Assembly: GCA_023436205.1 (NCBI GenBank)
Contig: JAEZKC010000026.1
Coordinates: 1 to 64,000, forward strand
Direction of reading: 5' to 3'
Length of the DNA: 64,000 nt
DNA from: Fibrobacterota bacterium
GTDB taxonomy: Bacteria > Fibrobacterota > Chitinivibrionia > Chitinivibrionales > Chitinispirillaceae
Shown: positions 26,111-35,679 of the stretch, piece after piece
How the letters are laid out: each line of letters begins with the position of its first letter
Numbering within the stretch: position 1 is the stretch's first letter
Notes under the pieces: generated by a model
Databases searched by the model: none
Seen by the model: the letters and a program-made list of their open reading frames with translations, nothing else
Told to the model about the DNA's origin: nothing
Translations under genes and position numbers: made by a program

Positions 26111-26815
26111 TCAATTCAACATGAATTTCACCTTGTAAACATACTTCACTTTCACAGCTCTTCCTCCAATCCGGGGAGGCGGGAACCTCCATTTACGAAT
26201 CACCTTTGCTGTTTCGGTTCCAAATGCAGGGTGACCACTTGCCTTGCGAATTGAAAAACTCTCAATGCGCCCGGATTCATCAATAATCAACTCCACATCC
26301 ACAAAACCCTCAAGCCCGGCGCTGCGGGCAATGGGGGGATAGTCGGGAGGAGGATTGAAGAGCGGTTGGAAATTAACATTGTCAAGTTCACCGGCAGAGG
26401 AAATCTCTACTGGCCCGGAGGACTTTTCTGTGGGAGGAGCGTAGACTGCTGCAGGGGGTTCATGGGATCCAGGCAGAGAAGGTAGAGCCTGCTGATCGTT
26501 TGAAGGCGTGCTTTCTGGTTCCAGAGCAGGTAGCGGACTTTCAGGAACATTTTGCTTTACTTCGGCTTGCTTCTGCGGCTCCGGTGGAGCAGGTCGCTTT
26601 CTGGGTATTTCCTTCACCACTTCAGGCGTATTGGGAATCGTCACATAGTCAAGCTGAATTATCTGAGGTGCAGCTTCAGGTTCTCCATCCGGTTCCGAAA
26701 TTATTACAAACAGCAGTAAAACCAACAGAGTCAAACCGGCTGCAACAGCGGAAATTCCCCAGCGAATCAGCCTGTCTCTTTTACTGGTGCACAATCCGGT
26801 TTTTTCGGAAGCCAT
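26111..26815 (-). CDS. tonB: Energy transducer TonB (first system)
   Basis: A 234-residue TonB-family protein: an N-terminal transmembrane helix (residues about 18-42), a Pro/Glu-rich periplasmic linker with KEIPRKRPAPPEPQKQAEVK, and a C-terminal TonB domain (FNPPPDYPPIARSAGLEGFV; KVIRKWRFPPPRIGGRAVKV; YVYKVKFML). It carries proton-motive energy from ExbB-ExbD to an outer-membrane receptor. It starts 13 bases after exbD and is the last gene of a five-gene operon with its own receptor, so it is probably dedicated to that receptor. AAGGGTG precedes the ATG. Confidence 0.92.
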   Translation of the reverse strand: MASEKTGLCTSKRDRLIRWGISAVAAGLTLLVLLLFVIISEPDGEPEAAPQIIQLDYVTIPNTPEVVKEIPRKRPAPPEPQKQAEVKQNVPESPLPALEPESTPSNDQQALPSLPGSHEPPAAVYAPPTEKSSGPVEISSAGELDNVNFQPLFNPPPDYPPIARSAGLEGFVDVELIIDESGRIESFSIRKASGHPAFGTETAKVIRKWRFPPPRIGGRAVKVKYVYKVKFMLN

Positions 26816-26828
26816 GCATCACCCTTCT

Positions 26829-27260
26829 TTAATGGCTGCCAGCTTCATTGTCCTGCTTTGTCCCCAGAGAAAACCTGGAAATGTCTTGCGCACGCAGTTT
26901 GTCCATCAGCGCAACAAGTGGTTCCACTTTGCCATCCTTGTCAGGAATCAGAACCACATTGATTTCATCATCTGCTTCCAGTTGACCTTTTATCAGAATG
27001 ACCACTTCATCAAGAGTCCGCTGCTTCTTATCAAACCAGTAGTTGCCGTTTCGATCGATGGAAACAAGCAAAAGCTTTTTATTGATAATGACAGAAGTGG
27101 CTGCCTTGGCTTTCTCCACCTGTATACCGGTCTCTTTGGTAAAAGTAGTGGTCACTACAAAAAAGATAAGAAGCAGAAACACCATATCAATGAGTGGTGT
27201 CATGGATATATCAGGCTTCTTGAGACTATCTTCAAAAGAGGAAAAAGCCTTGTCAATCAT
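26829..27260 (-). CDS. exbD: Biopolymer transport protein ExbD (first system)
   Basis: A 143-residue inner-membrane protein with one N-terminal helix containing the essential aspartate (MTPLIDMVFLLLIFFVVTTT) and a periplasmic ExbD/TolR domain (LLLVSIDRNGNYWFDKKQ). It forms the proton channel with ExbB. It overlaps the exbB 3' end by 8 bases and has AAGGA 5 bases before its ATG, indicating translational coupling. Confidence 0.93.
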   Translation of the reverse strand: MIDKAFSSFEDSLKKPDISMTPLIDMVFLLLIFFVVTTTFTKETGIQVEKAKAATSVIINKKLLLVSIDRNGNYWFDKKQRTLDEVVILIKGQLEADDEINVVLIPDKDGKVEPLVALMDKLRAQDISRFSLGTKQDNEAGSH

Positions 27261-27870
27261 GGCGATCCTTGAGGTGATCGATTAACTGATGACATGATTC
27301 CTTGATGGTATCGGTGATTTTTTTAAGCCGGTTGGAAAGGAAAGTATGACCTAAAATAACGGGTATGGCGGCAATCAGACCAGCTTGCGTAGTGATAAGC
27401 GCTTCTGCAATTCCGCCAGCCATTGCCTGAGCATCACCGGTACCCTGAAGTGCAATCACCTTGAAAGTGGTGATCATACCGGTAACTGTACCCAGAAGAC
27501 CAAACATTGGCATAAGAGAAGCCATTACTGCAATAAAATTGAGGTAGCGGCTGAATGCGGGGAGTTCTCTGAGAAGAACCGCCTCCATTTTTTCCTCGAT
27601 ACGCGGCACAGGGAGATTTACATTATTCGCTCCGGCTGACAGAACTCTTGGCAGCAAGCCCTTCTGAGTCCCGATCCATTTTCCCGCCCCCTCTAGCCCT
27701 TCAGCCTTGAGTACTTTTGCAAACATTTCTGATTGCCTGCTTATAAGAGCGGTGGTCTGAATGTAAAACACTATCCTTTCAAACACCAGCAGAAGTGCCC
27801 ATAGTGCTCCGGCGATAATCGGATACATGAGCAGTCCGCCCTGCTGAATATATGCCTTTACAGCTTCCAA
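27253..27870 (-). CDS. exbB: MotA/TolQ/ExbB proton channel protein (first system)
   Basis: Inner-membrane proton channel of about 205 residues with three helices; the family signature is FIAVMASLMPMFGLLGTVTG, then MAGGIAEALITTQAGLIAAI. The open frame reaches a TTG at 27876, but AAGGAGG (27878-27884) is only one base from it. The next TTG, at 27870, is 7 bases away and is the better start. The ribosome site overlaps the stop codon of the receptor gene, so the two are coupled. Confidence 0.9.
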   Translation of the reverse strand: MEAVKAYIQQGGLLMYPIIAGALWALLLVFERIVFYIQTTALISRQSEMFAKVLKAEGLEGAGKWIGTQKGLLPRVLSAGANNVNLPVPRIEEKMEAVLLRELPAFSRYLNFIAVMASLMPMFGLLGTVTGMITTFKVIALQGTGDAQAMAGGIAEALITTQAGLIAAIPVILGHTFLSNRLKKITDTIKESCHQLIDHLKDRHD

Positions 27871-27882
27871 AAACAAACCTCC

Positions 27883-30800
27883 TTACAACAGGTCAAATTC
27901 CAGTCCTAAAAGGATAATCGGTGCAGGGATGTTGAAAGTAGTGCCCTGCAGAGTTTTCTTTTCATTATCAAGCAGAAATGAATTTGGTGCATTGAGGCTG
28001 TTTGATACCTCTAAGTAGGTATGCCCCTTGAACCATTTTGTGACAAATCCCTTCGCAATTCTGAAGTCAAGCGAATGATAGGGTGTAAACCTTGCCGAAT
28101 TGAAATTTGCAATAGTCAGACTATTGTCGTCTGTTTTGACAGGGGTGTAAGGCAAGCCGGAAGTAAAGCGATACTTAACACTGAGTTCATATCGTCTGGG
28201 AAGGCGATAGTAACTGACAACCGAAAACAGAACCGGGGTCTCCAGTGGAAAATCGTGCCACCTCCAGCCCGGCATCCTCTGCCGCTTGGATCTTCCCAGA
28301 GAAGCAGAAATCCAGCCATGCCAGTAATCGCTGAACTGAATACGCAACGAATTTTCCCACCCGTAAGCAATACCTTTCCCCTTATTTGTATAGGAAGAGG
28401 ATAGAGTGGAAAGGAGGTTCTGACTTTTGGCAAGATTCAAGAGTTCAGTTGTTGTGAGTGAAGAATAGTAATCTAAAGGCTTGTACTCTCCATAGTACAC
28501 ATCATAATCCATAAGCATTGTTATCAGCACATCTCTACTGAGGGTGGTGTCCTCTTCAGAATCGGTGATAACTTCGGAGAGAAGCCCGTTATAAAGCTTG
28601 TAATAAACATTACTTTTATAGGTAAGCCAGGGGAAAATTCTCATTTCGGAGCCCATATCAAAATGCCATACGCTTTCGGGTCCGAGGTCTTTTGAAAGAG
28701 CTATTGCAGCAGGTTCATAGTTGTTCTGTGTATAATGCCCTGTGGAAAACATGAGCTCTGTGTTTTCCTTGAAGCTGTATTTCAAGGTCAGCCTGGGTGA
28801 AACAGCAACGGAATTATCTGCTGAACTCGCCTCTACCCTGACACCCGCATCAGCAGTCAATTTATCGTTAATAGTCCAGTTATCGCTGATATACATTCCG
28901 GTGCTCAGATAACCTTTATCACCATTGAATTTCACCAGCAGTCTATTAAGAATATCATACTGATAATACTCTGGGTCATCCGTCAACAATGTAACAGCAG
29001 TGTCACAGTTAACCGGGCCCCAGAAGTCATAAAGGCTCAAGCTTCCCCTTGTAATAATCTCATGGAGAAATCGAGCCAGATATACTTTGTACTTCGCGCT
29101 GGTATAATCCACCTGAATGCCGGCCTTCAGGATATGATTTTCCATGCCGGAATAAACTACCCCGAGAGAGCTGTTTCCCTGATTTATTGATATATCATAA
29201 ACAGAAGAATCGATGTAAAAAGAGTATTCCTCCGGGAAATTGAGATCCCACCATCTTTTCTGCCATGCCAGCGCTCCGGTGAATACCCAGTTCTCATCAG
29301 GTGTAAAGGTCGCAGACCCTGAAATCATATTATAATGAGACTTGTACATCATGAGCGTGTCTTTAAAATACCCGGATTTAATATATTTTACACTGTCTAT
29401 GTAAGAGTTATCATCATAATAGTAATATTCATCATAATAACTGATCGTATCTCTCACCTTCCAGACCCGGTCGCCATCATGATAATAGGAATCCACAATG
29501 TATCCGCTGTCACTGCTGGACAAGACAAAATCATCCCGATAAAAATCTCCGTTCACCTGAAATGACCAATTAGAATTGGGATGCAATTGGAAACCAAGTG
29601 AATAATCGTTATAGTTTGGAAGTGAAACGCTTTCCATGAAGTCTTGCGCATCTTCAATGTTAAACATGAGCAGCCCAAGGTTGAACATGTGCTGGTAATA
29701 TGATCCTTGCCAGGAACCGTTGACACCCGCTTTTCCGTTAAGAAGGGGAACTCCCACATAAGCTGCAGACTGAAGGATATTGGCGTCAAAAGCTATTTCA
29801 AGAGGCTCTTCTGCGGGCCTGCGCCTCTTTACCTCAACCAGAGCTGAAAGAGAATTGCCCAGATGAGAGGGAAAGCCTGAGGGATAAAGCGTCATCTCCT
29901 GAACAGACAGCGGATTAAAGGTTGAATGGAGTCCCCCAAAATGAAATGGTTGAATCAAACTGACTCCGTCAAGATAGGTGCGGGTCTGCATCTCCTCTCC
30001 TCCGCGCACGATTGGACGGGAGGAAAGATCACTGGAAGAGGTAACCCCGGGGAGAGTAAGCAGTACCCTCATAGGGTCTGAAAGGGTGGTGGCTGTACGC
30101 TGAATTTCCTTCCGGGAGACAGTAACTTTTGAAATCTCTGCACTGCGGTGCAGCGGCTCGGCTTTTGCACTCACAACAATTTCCCTTTTAGTGATCTGCT
30201 CTCCCTCCGGACTTGTGGCCATCACAATAAAGGGCTGCTTGTCACCTCCGTCAAGTAGTATCTCCTGTAAGACTTCATTATAACCGGGACAGGTGAATTG
30301 AAGCACATGCCGTCCGCCAATGCGGGTGGTAATGTAGAAATTACCCTTGCTTGTGTTTGGAACCACTTGGCCGTCAAATTTAAGTACAGTTGAATCCGAC
30401 TTTATCGCCAGGTCAACTCTCGAATCAATAATGGTACCTGAAATGGTCCACGGAACAGCATGAGCCGTGTCGGGAGGAGTATCAATGTTATCAATTTGTG
30501 TTGAAGAAGCCTTCCGCTCTTTCAAGGTAACGCTTATAAAATAGTTATTCTGATCCGGCACTACTTTTACAACTTCCCTGAAGATTTCAAACTGCGAAGA
30601 GGTTACCTGAACTGTAAAAAAGTCACACAAATTTATTTCAGTTCGGAACATACCGGTTTCATCTGCAGAGACCTGCAGTGAATCAACTTTGATTGTCAGA
30701 TTTTCAGCCCCGGGGAACTCCCCGTTCTGAGCAGAGACGACAATTCCCTCAATCAGAATTTTATCAGTTGTTATGCTGTCAGTGTTTGCAACGTGCATTT

Positions 30801-31068
30801 CAACAGTAGAATCAGATTCCGTTTCGCCCATAATAATCTCTGACTGGGCTGAATCCGGTGCTTGAGAGTGTACTTCCTGAGTATCGTGATCCAGTAATGA
30901 ACCGGCTGTCGCCCCCGAATTCGAAGTATCAGGCGCTTGTAGCTGCAACAAAGAATCAGCAATAGCCGAACTGTCAGAAACTTCAGAGCCGGAAACAACA
31001 GCACACAGTGTCATCAACACTGCTGCTTTTGTCAAATACCGTTTAGCCAGCGGAAACCGATTTGCCAT
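27883..31068 (-). CDS. TonB-dependent receptor with N-terminal CarboxypepD_reg domains
   Basis: A 1061-residue outer-membrane receptor. Signal peptide near residues 1-28, a Ser/Asp/Thr-rich spacer, two CarboxypepD_reg-like domains (about 103-190 and 205-290), a plug domain (about 305-415: PMRVLLTLPGVTSSSDLSSR, IVRGGEEMQTRTYLDGVSL, GNSLSALVEVKRR) and a 22-stranded-type barrel rich in aromatic residues to the end. The substrate is unknown. A predicted lipoprotein gene overlaps its 5' end by 37 bases, and exbB, exbD and tonB follow directly, so receptor and energiser are made together. No Pho-type repeat was found upstream of this operon. Confidence 0.92.
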   Translation of the reverse strand: MANRFPLAKRYLTKAAVLMTLCAVVSGSEVSDSSAIADSLLQLQAPDTSNSGATAGSLLDHDTQEVHSQAPDSAQSEIIMGETESDSTVEMHVANTDSITTDKILIEGIVVSAQNGEFPGAENLTIKVDSLQVSADETGMFRTEINLCDFFTVQVTSSQFEIFREVVKVVPDQNNYFISVTLKERKASSTQIDNIDTPPDTAHAVPWTISGTIIDSRVDLAIKSDSTVLKFDGQVVPNTSKGNFYITTRIGGRHVLQFTCPGYNEVLQEILLDGGDKQPFIVMATSPEGEQITKREIVVSAKAEPLHRSAEISKVTVSRKEIQRTATTLSDPMRVLLTLPGVTSSSDLSSRPIVRGGEEMQTRTYLDGVSLIQPFHFGGLHSTFNPLSVQEMTLYPSGFPSHLGNSLSALVEVKRRRPAEEPLEIAFDANILQSAAYVGVPLLNGKAGVNGSWQGSYYQHMFNLGLLMFNIEDAQDFMESVSLPNYNDYSLGFQLHPNSNWSFQVNGDFYRDDFVLSSSDSGYIVDSYYHDGDRVWKVRDTISYYDEYYYYDDNSYIDSVKYIKSGYFKDTLMMYKSHYNMISGSATFTPDENWVFTGALAWQKRWWDLNFPEEYSFYIDSSVYDISINQGNSSLGVVYSGMENHILKAGIQVDYTSAKYKVYLARFLHEIITRGSLSLYDFWGPVNCDTAVTLLTDDPEYYQYDILNRLLVKFNGDKGYLSTGMYISDNWTINDKLTADAGVRVEASSADNSVAVSPRLTLKYSFKENTELMFSTGHYTQNNYEPAAIALSKDLGPESVWHFDMGSEMRIFPWLTYKSNVYYKLYNGLLSEVITDSEEDTTLSRDVLITMLMDYDVYYGEYKPLDYYSSLTTTELLNLAKSQNLLSTLSSSYTNKGKGIAYGWENSLRIQFSDYWHGWISASLGRSKRQRMPGWRWHDFPLETPVLFSVVSYYRLPRRYELSVKYRFTSGLPYTPVKTDDNSLTIANFNSARFTPYHSLDFRIAKGFVTKWFKGHTYLEVSNSLNAPNSFLLDNEKKTLQGTTFNIPAPIILLGLEFDLL

Positions 31069-31811
31069 GTGATTCCTAAAGGCCTTTTCAGGGAAGAATT
31101 TGATTGTACAATGCTGATTTCAGGAGAAACATAGTCAGGAAGTATTATTGTCCGGGGAACCTTTATAGATACACCCAGTGTATAGCGAAAAAGCCAGGAC
31201 CTGTCATGAGATACAAAGAAGGTGGAATCCATAGTGCTTTTTTCCAAAGCATCTGTAGCAGAGTAGATGCACCGCACCCCGCCGTAGGGAATTACATTCG
31301 CGAATTCCAAGCCTGCCGCGTACCCGGCATACCAGCTGTTATCAACCCAATAGCCAATTCCCCAGCCCAGGTCCATATTATGATGCAGAAGACCGCCAAG
31401 AAACTCAAAATTACTAAACCCGAACCGTCCGGAAAACTCAAGTGTCGGGGGACCATCTACCAGATATCGGAAATTTGTAGAATATGCCCACTCCATATTA
31501 AGTCCGATCTCCATACCCTTTCCGAAAGGATACTTGGAGAGAAACCCGAGCCTGTAGTCCAGTGAATAGGTTCTCCAACGAATCGAAATGGTGTCATGGA
31601 CAGATTCATAATGATAGTCACCATTATAGTAGTACCTCTTCTCCTCTTCAGTGGGCACCTGAGTGGTTTTATTTCCCATGCCGTAAGAGAAAAGGCCCTC
31701 TCCGGGATTGAGAAGTTTTCCGTGATTAAAGGAGTGCGTTGTGAGAAGACATGACGGTCCCGTCAAGAGGATCATGGCAAGAAGCGCAAAATAGCAGCAG
31801 GTTTTTCTCAT
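31032..31811 (-). CDS. Outer-membrane lipoprotein of a TonB operon
   Basis: A 259-residue predicted lipoprotein (signal with lipobox LLTGPSC near residue 21). The mature part has alternating aromatic and glycine-rich segments typical of small beta-barrels (GLNMEWAYSTNFRYL; NSWYAGYAAGLEFANVIPYG; PLGITWQIGFRWLNG). No named family recognised. It is first in the operon and overlaps the receptor gene by 37 bases, which suggests partnership with that receptor. Confidence 0.75.
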   Translation of the reverse strand: MRKTCCYFALLAMILLTGPSCLLTTHSFNHGKLLNPGEGLFSYGMGNKTTQVPTEEEKRYYYNGDYHYESVHDTISIRWRTYSLDYRLGFLSKYPFGKGMEIGLNMEWAYSTNFRYLVDGPPTLEFSGRFGFSNFEFLGGLLHHNMDLGWGIGYWVDNSWYAGYAAGLEFANVIPYGGVRCIYSATDALEKSTMDSTFFVSHDRSWLFRYTLGVSIKVPRTIILPDYVSPEISIVQSNSSLKRPLGITWQIGFRWLNGI

Positions 31812-31943
31812 TCAAGGCCGATACAAAAAGTTTGGATAATTGGGTTAAGCCTTAATAAATTACATTTCGCAAAAGAATAGAACAAAAGCTTTTCTTCCAC
31901 GGATAAAAGCCTGGTAGAGCAGCAAATGGAGAGCCCCTTCTGA

Positions 31944-32615
31944 TCAGCCCCCCGGTTTGACAGACGCCTTCAGCAGCATGGAGCTGGCTTTCTGAAACTT
32001 GTCCTGAGCAATCCGAGCCCTTTGACGAAGCGCCTGTTCGCGACTCTGCTCCTCGGCAGTGTCTTCAGAGTAGTAATAAATTCTATGATAGTAGCAGGAT
32101 TCGGCTAAAAACTGAGCGGCCTCTTTTACAAGAGCTGTAGCTTCTGGGAAATTATCCGCCACCTCTTTTTCCTTATTGATTTCACTTCTTAGATTGTCAA
32201 CTTTGCGCTTTAAATCGGCAGCCCTGGCCATCAGTCCATCAAGGTCGGAGTTAGGATCCTGCAGATTGGTTGATATGAGGGTAGAGGCGTAGCCACTGCC
32301 CATGGCGATAAGCGCAGTCATACGTGACGCGCTGTTTATCAGATCTTTGCTTTCCTGAAGCACCTGTTCCCTGGTCTGAAGCTGCTCCTGAACCAGACGT
32401 TTCTCAAGCTCAAGCTTTCTGAGCTGCTCCACGTTCATGGACTCCACTCTGGCATTATAGTGCTGAACAATTGCCCACACGGAACCGGCCAGCATAATGG
32501 TCGCGAAGAGAAAAGAGAAGATAAGTCGCACTGCCCCATGAGCGTTAATGGCGATCATGTAAGCCAGAATAGTCATCCCCACCAGAACCGCAAGCAGCAG
32601 TATCTCTACACTCAT
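31944..32615 (-). CDS. Membrane protein with two helices and a coiled coil
   Basis: A 223-residue protein. Two N-terminal transmembrane helices (about residues 3-23 and 29-50) are followed by a long charged coiled coil (VEQLRKLELEKRLVQEQLQT and on) and a helical C-terminal part. Unknown function. Its start overlaps the stop of the CorC-like gene by 4 bases (ATGA), so the two are cotranslated. Confidence 0.7.
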   Translation of the reverse strand: MSVEILLLAVLVGMTILAYMIAINAHGAVRLIFSFLFATIMLAGSVWAIVQHYNARVESMNVEQLRKLELEKRLVQEQLQTREQVLQESKDLINSASRMTALIAMGSGYASTLISTNLQDPNSDLDGLMARAADLKRKVDNLRSEINKEKEVADNFPEATALVKEAAQFLAESCYYHRIYYYSEDTAEEQSREQALRQRARIAQDKFQKASSMLLKASVKPGG

Positions 32616-33859
32616 TCCTTACTTCCTCTTTTAATCAACACCGACTCTATTCTGGTCAACCCAGATTTAATAATATAGAAATTAAACCCGCCGATAGCAA
32701 ACTGCTCTCCGGTTTTGGGAATGCGACCCAAATACCTGGTCAGAATACCGTTCAAGGTCCGTACTTCCTCAGTATAGCTCTCCAACTCAGGTGTTATCCA
32801 GTCCTCCATGGCCTCGATCTCTTCAAGACCTGAGAAAACCCGGGTACGGCCGGCGGTACTTTCAGGTTCTGCGTTCTCCACGTGTTTGGGAAGCTGCATC
32901 ACCCTTCGCAACCCCTCAGCAAGAGAAAAAACCCCGGCATAGCCCCCAAACTCATCCAGCACACATACTTCGTTCAAGTCGTTTTCGTACATGTAGCTTA
33001 TAAGATCTGCCACCTCCAGCGTCTCCGGGACCCACTCGGCATCACTGCACAATTGCCTGATGGGTATCTGAGGCGAGCTGCTCAGCAACTCCGGAAGACG
33101 TACGATACCGCAGATCTGCTGATTTCTCGCCGACTGGGTCAAAAGGAGAAACGAGCGCCCTGCCCTGCCCATCTCCACCAAAGCCTTCCTGACAGGAGTG
33201 TTTTTAGGGAGAAAAACCACTTGTGAGCGGTGCAGCATGAAGCGTTTCACCGGCTGAGCACCCTTATCCAGCAGATTAATAATCACATGCTGCTCTCTAC
33301 GGGAGATCACCCCTTCGGAAACCGAACTCTGGACAGCGGACATAAGTTCATCAACAGTGATAAACGGACTTGGCCGAGCCATGTGCACCCTCACCCTGAC
33401 CAGAAACACCTGGTTCACCTTGCGGATAACTTTTAGAAGCGGGGCGGATATAATCATTAAATAGTGAAATAATGGGGCTATCAGTGCTGCAATTTTCTCA
33501 TTATGGCGCAACGCCACGTTTTTAGGTAAGATCTCCCCGAAAACGATTATGATCCCGGTAGCCGCCAAAAGGCTTAAGCCGGTGGCCTGACGATTGAGCA
33601 GAGATTCAAGGAGAGAGGAGATCAAACCGGCAAGGGTTATATTGGCGAACATGTTGCCTAGCAGGATTAAAAGCAGCGTGCGCTGCCCGTCCTCCAGAAG
33701 TGAGTACACCTGCTTGAGGGATCGGCTTTTGTGACCTTTAAAAAAGTTTATCCGCTCTCTGGGTATGGAAAAGAGAGCCATTTCCGAAGCAGAGAAAAAG
33801 GCGGAAAGGGAAAGAAACAGCAGAGTGAAAAAAGCCAGTGCAAAAATGGTTGCGGTCAT
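32612..33859 (-). CDS. CorC/HlyC-type CNNM transporter-like protein with CBS pair
   Basis: A 415-residue inner-membrane protein: an N-terminal CNNM (DUF21) domain with about four helices (LSLSAFFSASEMALFSIPRE; LSLLAATGIIIVFGEILPKN), a CBS pair (about 210-330) and the C-terminal CorC_HlyC domain (LNGILTRYLGRIPKTGEQF; GGFNFYIIKSGLTRIESVLI). The family covers magnesium/cobalt-linked exporters; the 'hemolysin' name is historical. The ATG at 33859 has AAGG upstream and is preferred to a TTG at 33865. Cotranslated with the downstream coiled-coil membrane protein. Confidence 0.88.
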   Translation of the reverse strand: MTATIFALAFFTLLFLSLSAFFSASEMALFSIPRERINFFKGHKSRSLKQVYSLLEDGQRTLLLILLGNMFANITLAGLISSLLESLLNRQATGLSLLAATGIIIVFGEILPKNVALRHNEKIAALIAPLFHYLMIISAPLLKVIRKVNQVFLVRVRVHMARPSPFITVDELMSAVQSSVSEGVISRREQHVIINLLDKGAQPVKRFMLHRSQVVFLPKNTPVRKALVEMGRAGRSFLLLTQSARNQQICGIVRLPELLSSSPQIPIRQLCSDAEWVPETLEVADLISYMYENDLNEVCVLDEFGGYAGVFSLAEGLRRVMQLPKHVENAEPESTAGRTRVFSGLEEIEAMEDWITPELESYTEEVRTLNGILTRYLGRIPKTGEQFAIGGFNFYIIKSGLTRIESVLIKRGSKE

Positions 33860-33903
33860 GAACAACCTTGGAGATGGAGGGGACCTCAGGGTCCCCTAAT
33901 TTC

Positions 33904-34371
33904 TTAGAACGGAAGGTCGTCAGATACCATGTCGGCTGGTTCACCCACATGCTGATCGAACTGAGGTTCCGGTGGAGGTGCATCGAAATACTGGGAATTG
34001 TTTGATGATGATGAACCGCTGCTACGCTCTCCAGAACCGGCAGGGCCGCCCACGAACTGAAAGGAGTTAGCCTCGATTTCGGTGCGGTAGCGCTTGTTGC
34101 CGTCCTTGTCATCCCAGGAACGGGTGGTGATACGCCCTTCAATAAGACAGGTACGCCCTTTTTTCAGGTACTGGTTAGCCAGCTCCGCAGACTTGCCCCA
34201 TATAACGATGTTGTGCCACTCGGTACGTTCCTGCTTCTGGCCGTTTTTGTCGGTCCATCGTTCACTTGTAGCCAGGGAAAAAGTGGCCACAGGTCTACCC
34301 TGAGGAGTGTATTTGAGTTCGGGATCCCTACCGAGATTTCCAATGAGAATGACTTTGTTGACACTGGCCAT
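33904..34371 (-). CDS. ssb: Single-stranded DNA-binding protein
   Basis: A 155-residue SSB with an OB fold (MASVNKVILIGNLGRDPELK; GRPVATFSLATSERW; EWHNIVIWGKSAELANQYL), a Gly/Ser/Gln-rich linker and the conserved acidic tip DDLPF that binds partner proteins. The open frame extends to 34446, but the ATG at 34371 has GGAGG upstream and the normal SSB N-terminus. It protects single strands during replication and repair. Confidence 0.96.
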   Translation of the reverse strand: MASVNKVILIGNLGRDPELKYTPQGRPVATFSLATSERWTDKNGQKQERTEWHNIVIWGKSAELANQYLKKGRTCLIEGRITTRSWDDKDGNKRYRTEIEANSFQFVGGPAGSGERSSGSSSSNNSQYFDAPPPEPQFDQHVGEPADMVSDDLPF

Positions 34372-34506
34372 GAGTTTTTCCTCCAGACTTCCATTTGAGG
34401 TTAATTCGAGAAGGTGGGAACCAATGTATGGACTATAAAATGGCAATTATTACGCTTGGAATGCAAGATAATTAAGCGGAAGTTATTATAAACGCTTAAG
34501 CAAATC

Positions 34507-34534
34507 GGGGCTGCACCCTTTAGAGTGCAACCCC
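34507..34534 (-). terminator. Hairpin after the AgmX-like gene
   Basis: GGGG-C-TGCAC pairs with GTGCA-A-CCCC around an 8-base loop. It lies about 35 bases past the stop of the AgmX/PglI-like gene. Only a weak T-rich tail follows on the minus strand. Confidence 0.5.
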
Positions 34535-34568
34535 TCTCACCAGCAATCTACGGAGGATGCGGATAGTT

Positions 34569-35678
34569 TCACTGTGAGAACACGAAGGGGTAGACTACTT
34601 CGGTGACGTCACCGGGTTTGTCGATCCTTTCGAATGCCCAGTTTCTGATTCTGCTTAAAACAGTCTGCTCCAGTTTTTCATCGTTGATAGTGGATTCGGT
34701 AATCTGAACATAGATCACTTTACCGAATTCATCGATGGCAAACTTGACAGTTATTCTTCCGTTAAGGCCGGGCTTTTCCCGCAATCTGCTGTTATAAGCA
34801 TAGCGTAAAGCGGCGATATTCTGATTGACCACCATATTTATACTGACCCGGCTCCTTCCCCCATTCAAAGAGCCGCCCCTGCCGATGTCAATATTTCTTA
34901 AGTTGAGTGTTCCTCTGGTTTTAGTGGGACCGAGCGCTGACCCATCGGGGCCCATAAGACTGTTCAAAAGATCTCCGATGCCAGGTCCACCGCCGCCAAA
35001 ACCTGATCCTACTCCATTACCAAATCCGATACCGGCAGCTTCTCTGCGTCCCACACCACCATCACCGCCCTGCTTTAAACCACCCATGCCGGAAAGCATG
35101 GCATCTATATCGGATGCAAATCCCCCCCTGCCGAAAATGTCGGCACTGGCAACCGCTTTTCCTCTAATCTGTCCACTAACCAGACCAAGAACTCCCATTT
35201 TGGTGACTCGCGCCTTTGGATCCCCTCCCCCGCCGGACATCCCACCTGACCCTTGAGCCTTGGACGGCTTGAGCACCTTACGGTCATTCTGAGGTTTCAC
35301 TTCAGGCTTCTTCTCCGGCTTGTTCTGGTTGATTCTGGCATCCACCACTTTGTCCCTCATTGTTACCGCACGCTCTTCCGGTATCTTGTCAAAGAAGTCT
35401 GATGCCACGGATGTGACCTCACGGGTACTGAGGAAAGCTCCGGCACCCATAGCCATGACAAGCGATATAATCTCCACATTACGCAATACTCTGTTTCTGT
35501 CGATACTGAAAATATCCGATTCACGCTCCCTGATAAGCCTGCTGTACTCTTCATCAGTCAAAACTCTTCCCGGAATCTCCTCATCATCATCAGATTCAAC
35601 AACACTATTCTGAATCTGCCCGACCATCTCCTGTGCATACAGAAGACCCGCGTTTTCTTCAGCATATTTCCTATCCAT
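34569..35678 (-). CDS. AgmX/PglI C-terminal-domain protein, TonB-like
   Basis: A 369-residue inner-membrane protein. A cytosolic acidic N-terminus is followed by one helix (about residues 66-86, VEIISLVMAMGAGAFLS), a Pro/Lys linker, a long Gly-rich region (about 145-245) and a C-terminal domain of the AgmX/PglI type, a TonB-like fold (NQNIAALRYAYNSRLREKPG, then LNGRITVKFAIDEFGKVIYV). AgmX relatives belong to gliding and secretion clusters in myxobacteria. GGGAGGG precedes the ATG, and exbD ends one base upstream, so the pair is coupled. No ExbB/TolQ gene is adjacent. Confidence 0.82.
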   Translation of the reverse strand: MDRKYAEENAGLLYAQEMVGQIQNSVVESDDDEEIPGRVLTDEEYSRLIRERESDIFSIDRNRVLRNVEIISLVMAMGAGAFLSTREVTSVASDFFDKIPEERAVTMRDKVVDARINQNKPEKKPEVKPQNDRKVLKPSKAQGSGGMSGGGGDPKARVTKMGVLGLVSGQIRGKAVASADIFGRGGFASDIDAMLSGMGGLKQGGDGGVGRREAAGIGFGNGVGSGFGGGGPGIGDLLNSLMGPDGSALGPTKTRGTLNLRNIDIGRGGSLNGGRSRVSINMVVNQNIAALRYAYNSRLREKPGLNGRITVKFAIDEFGKVIYVQITESTINDEKLEQTVLSRIRNWAFERIDKPGDVTEVVYPFVFSQ

Positions 35679-35679
35679 A

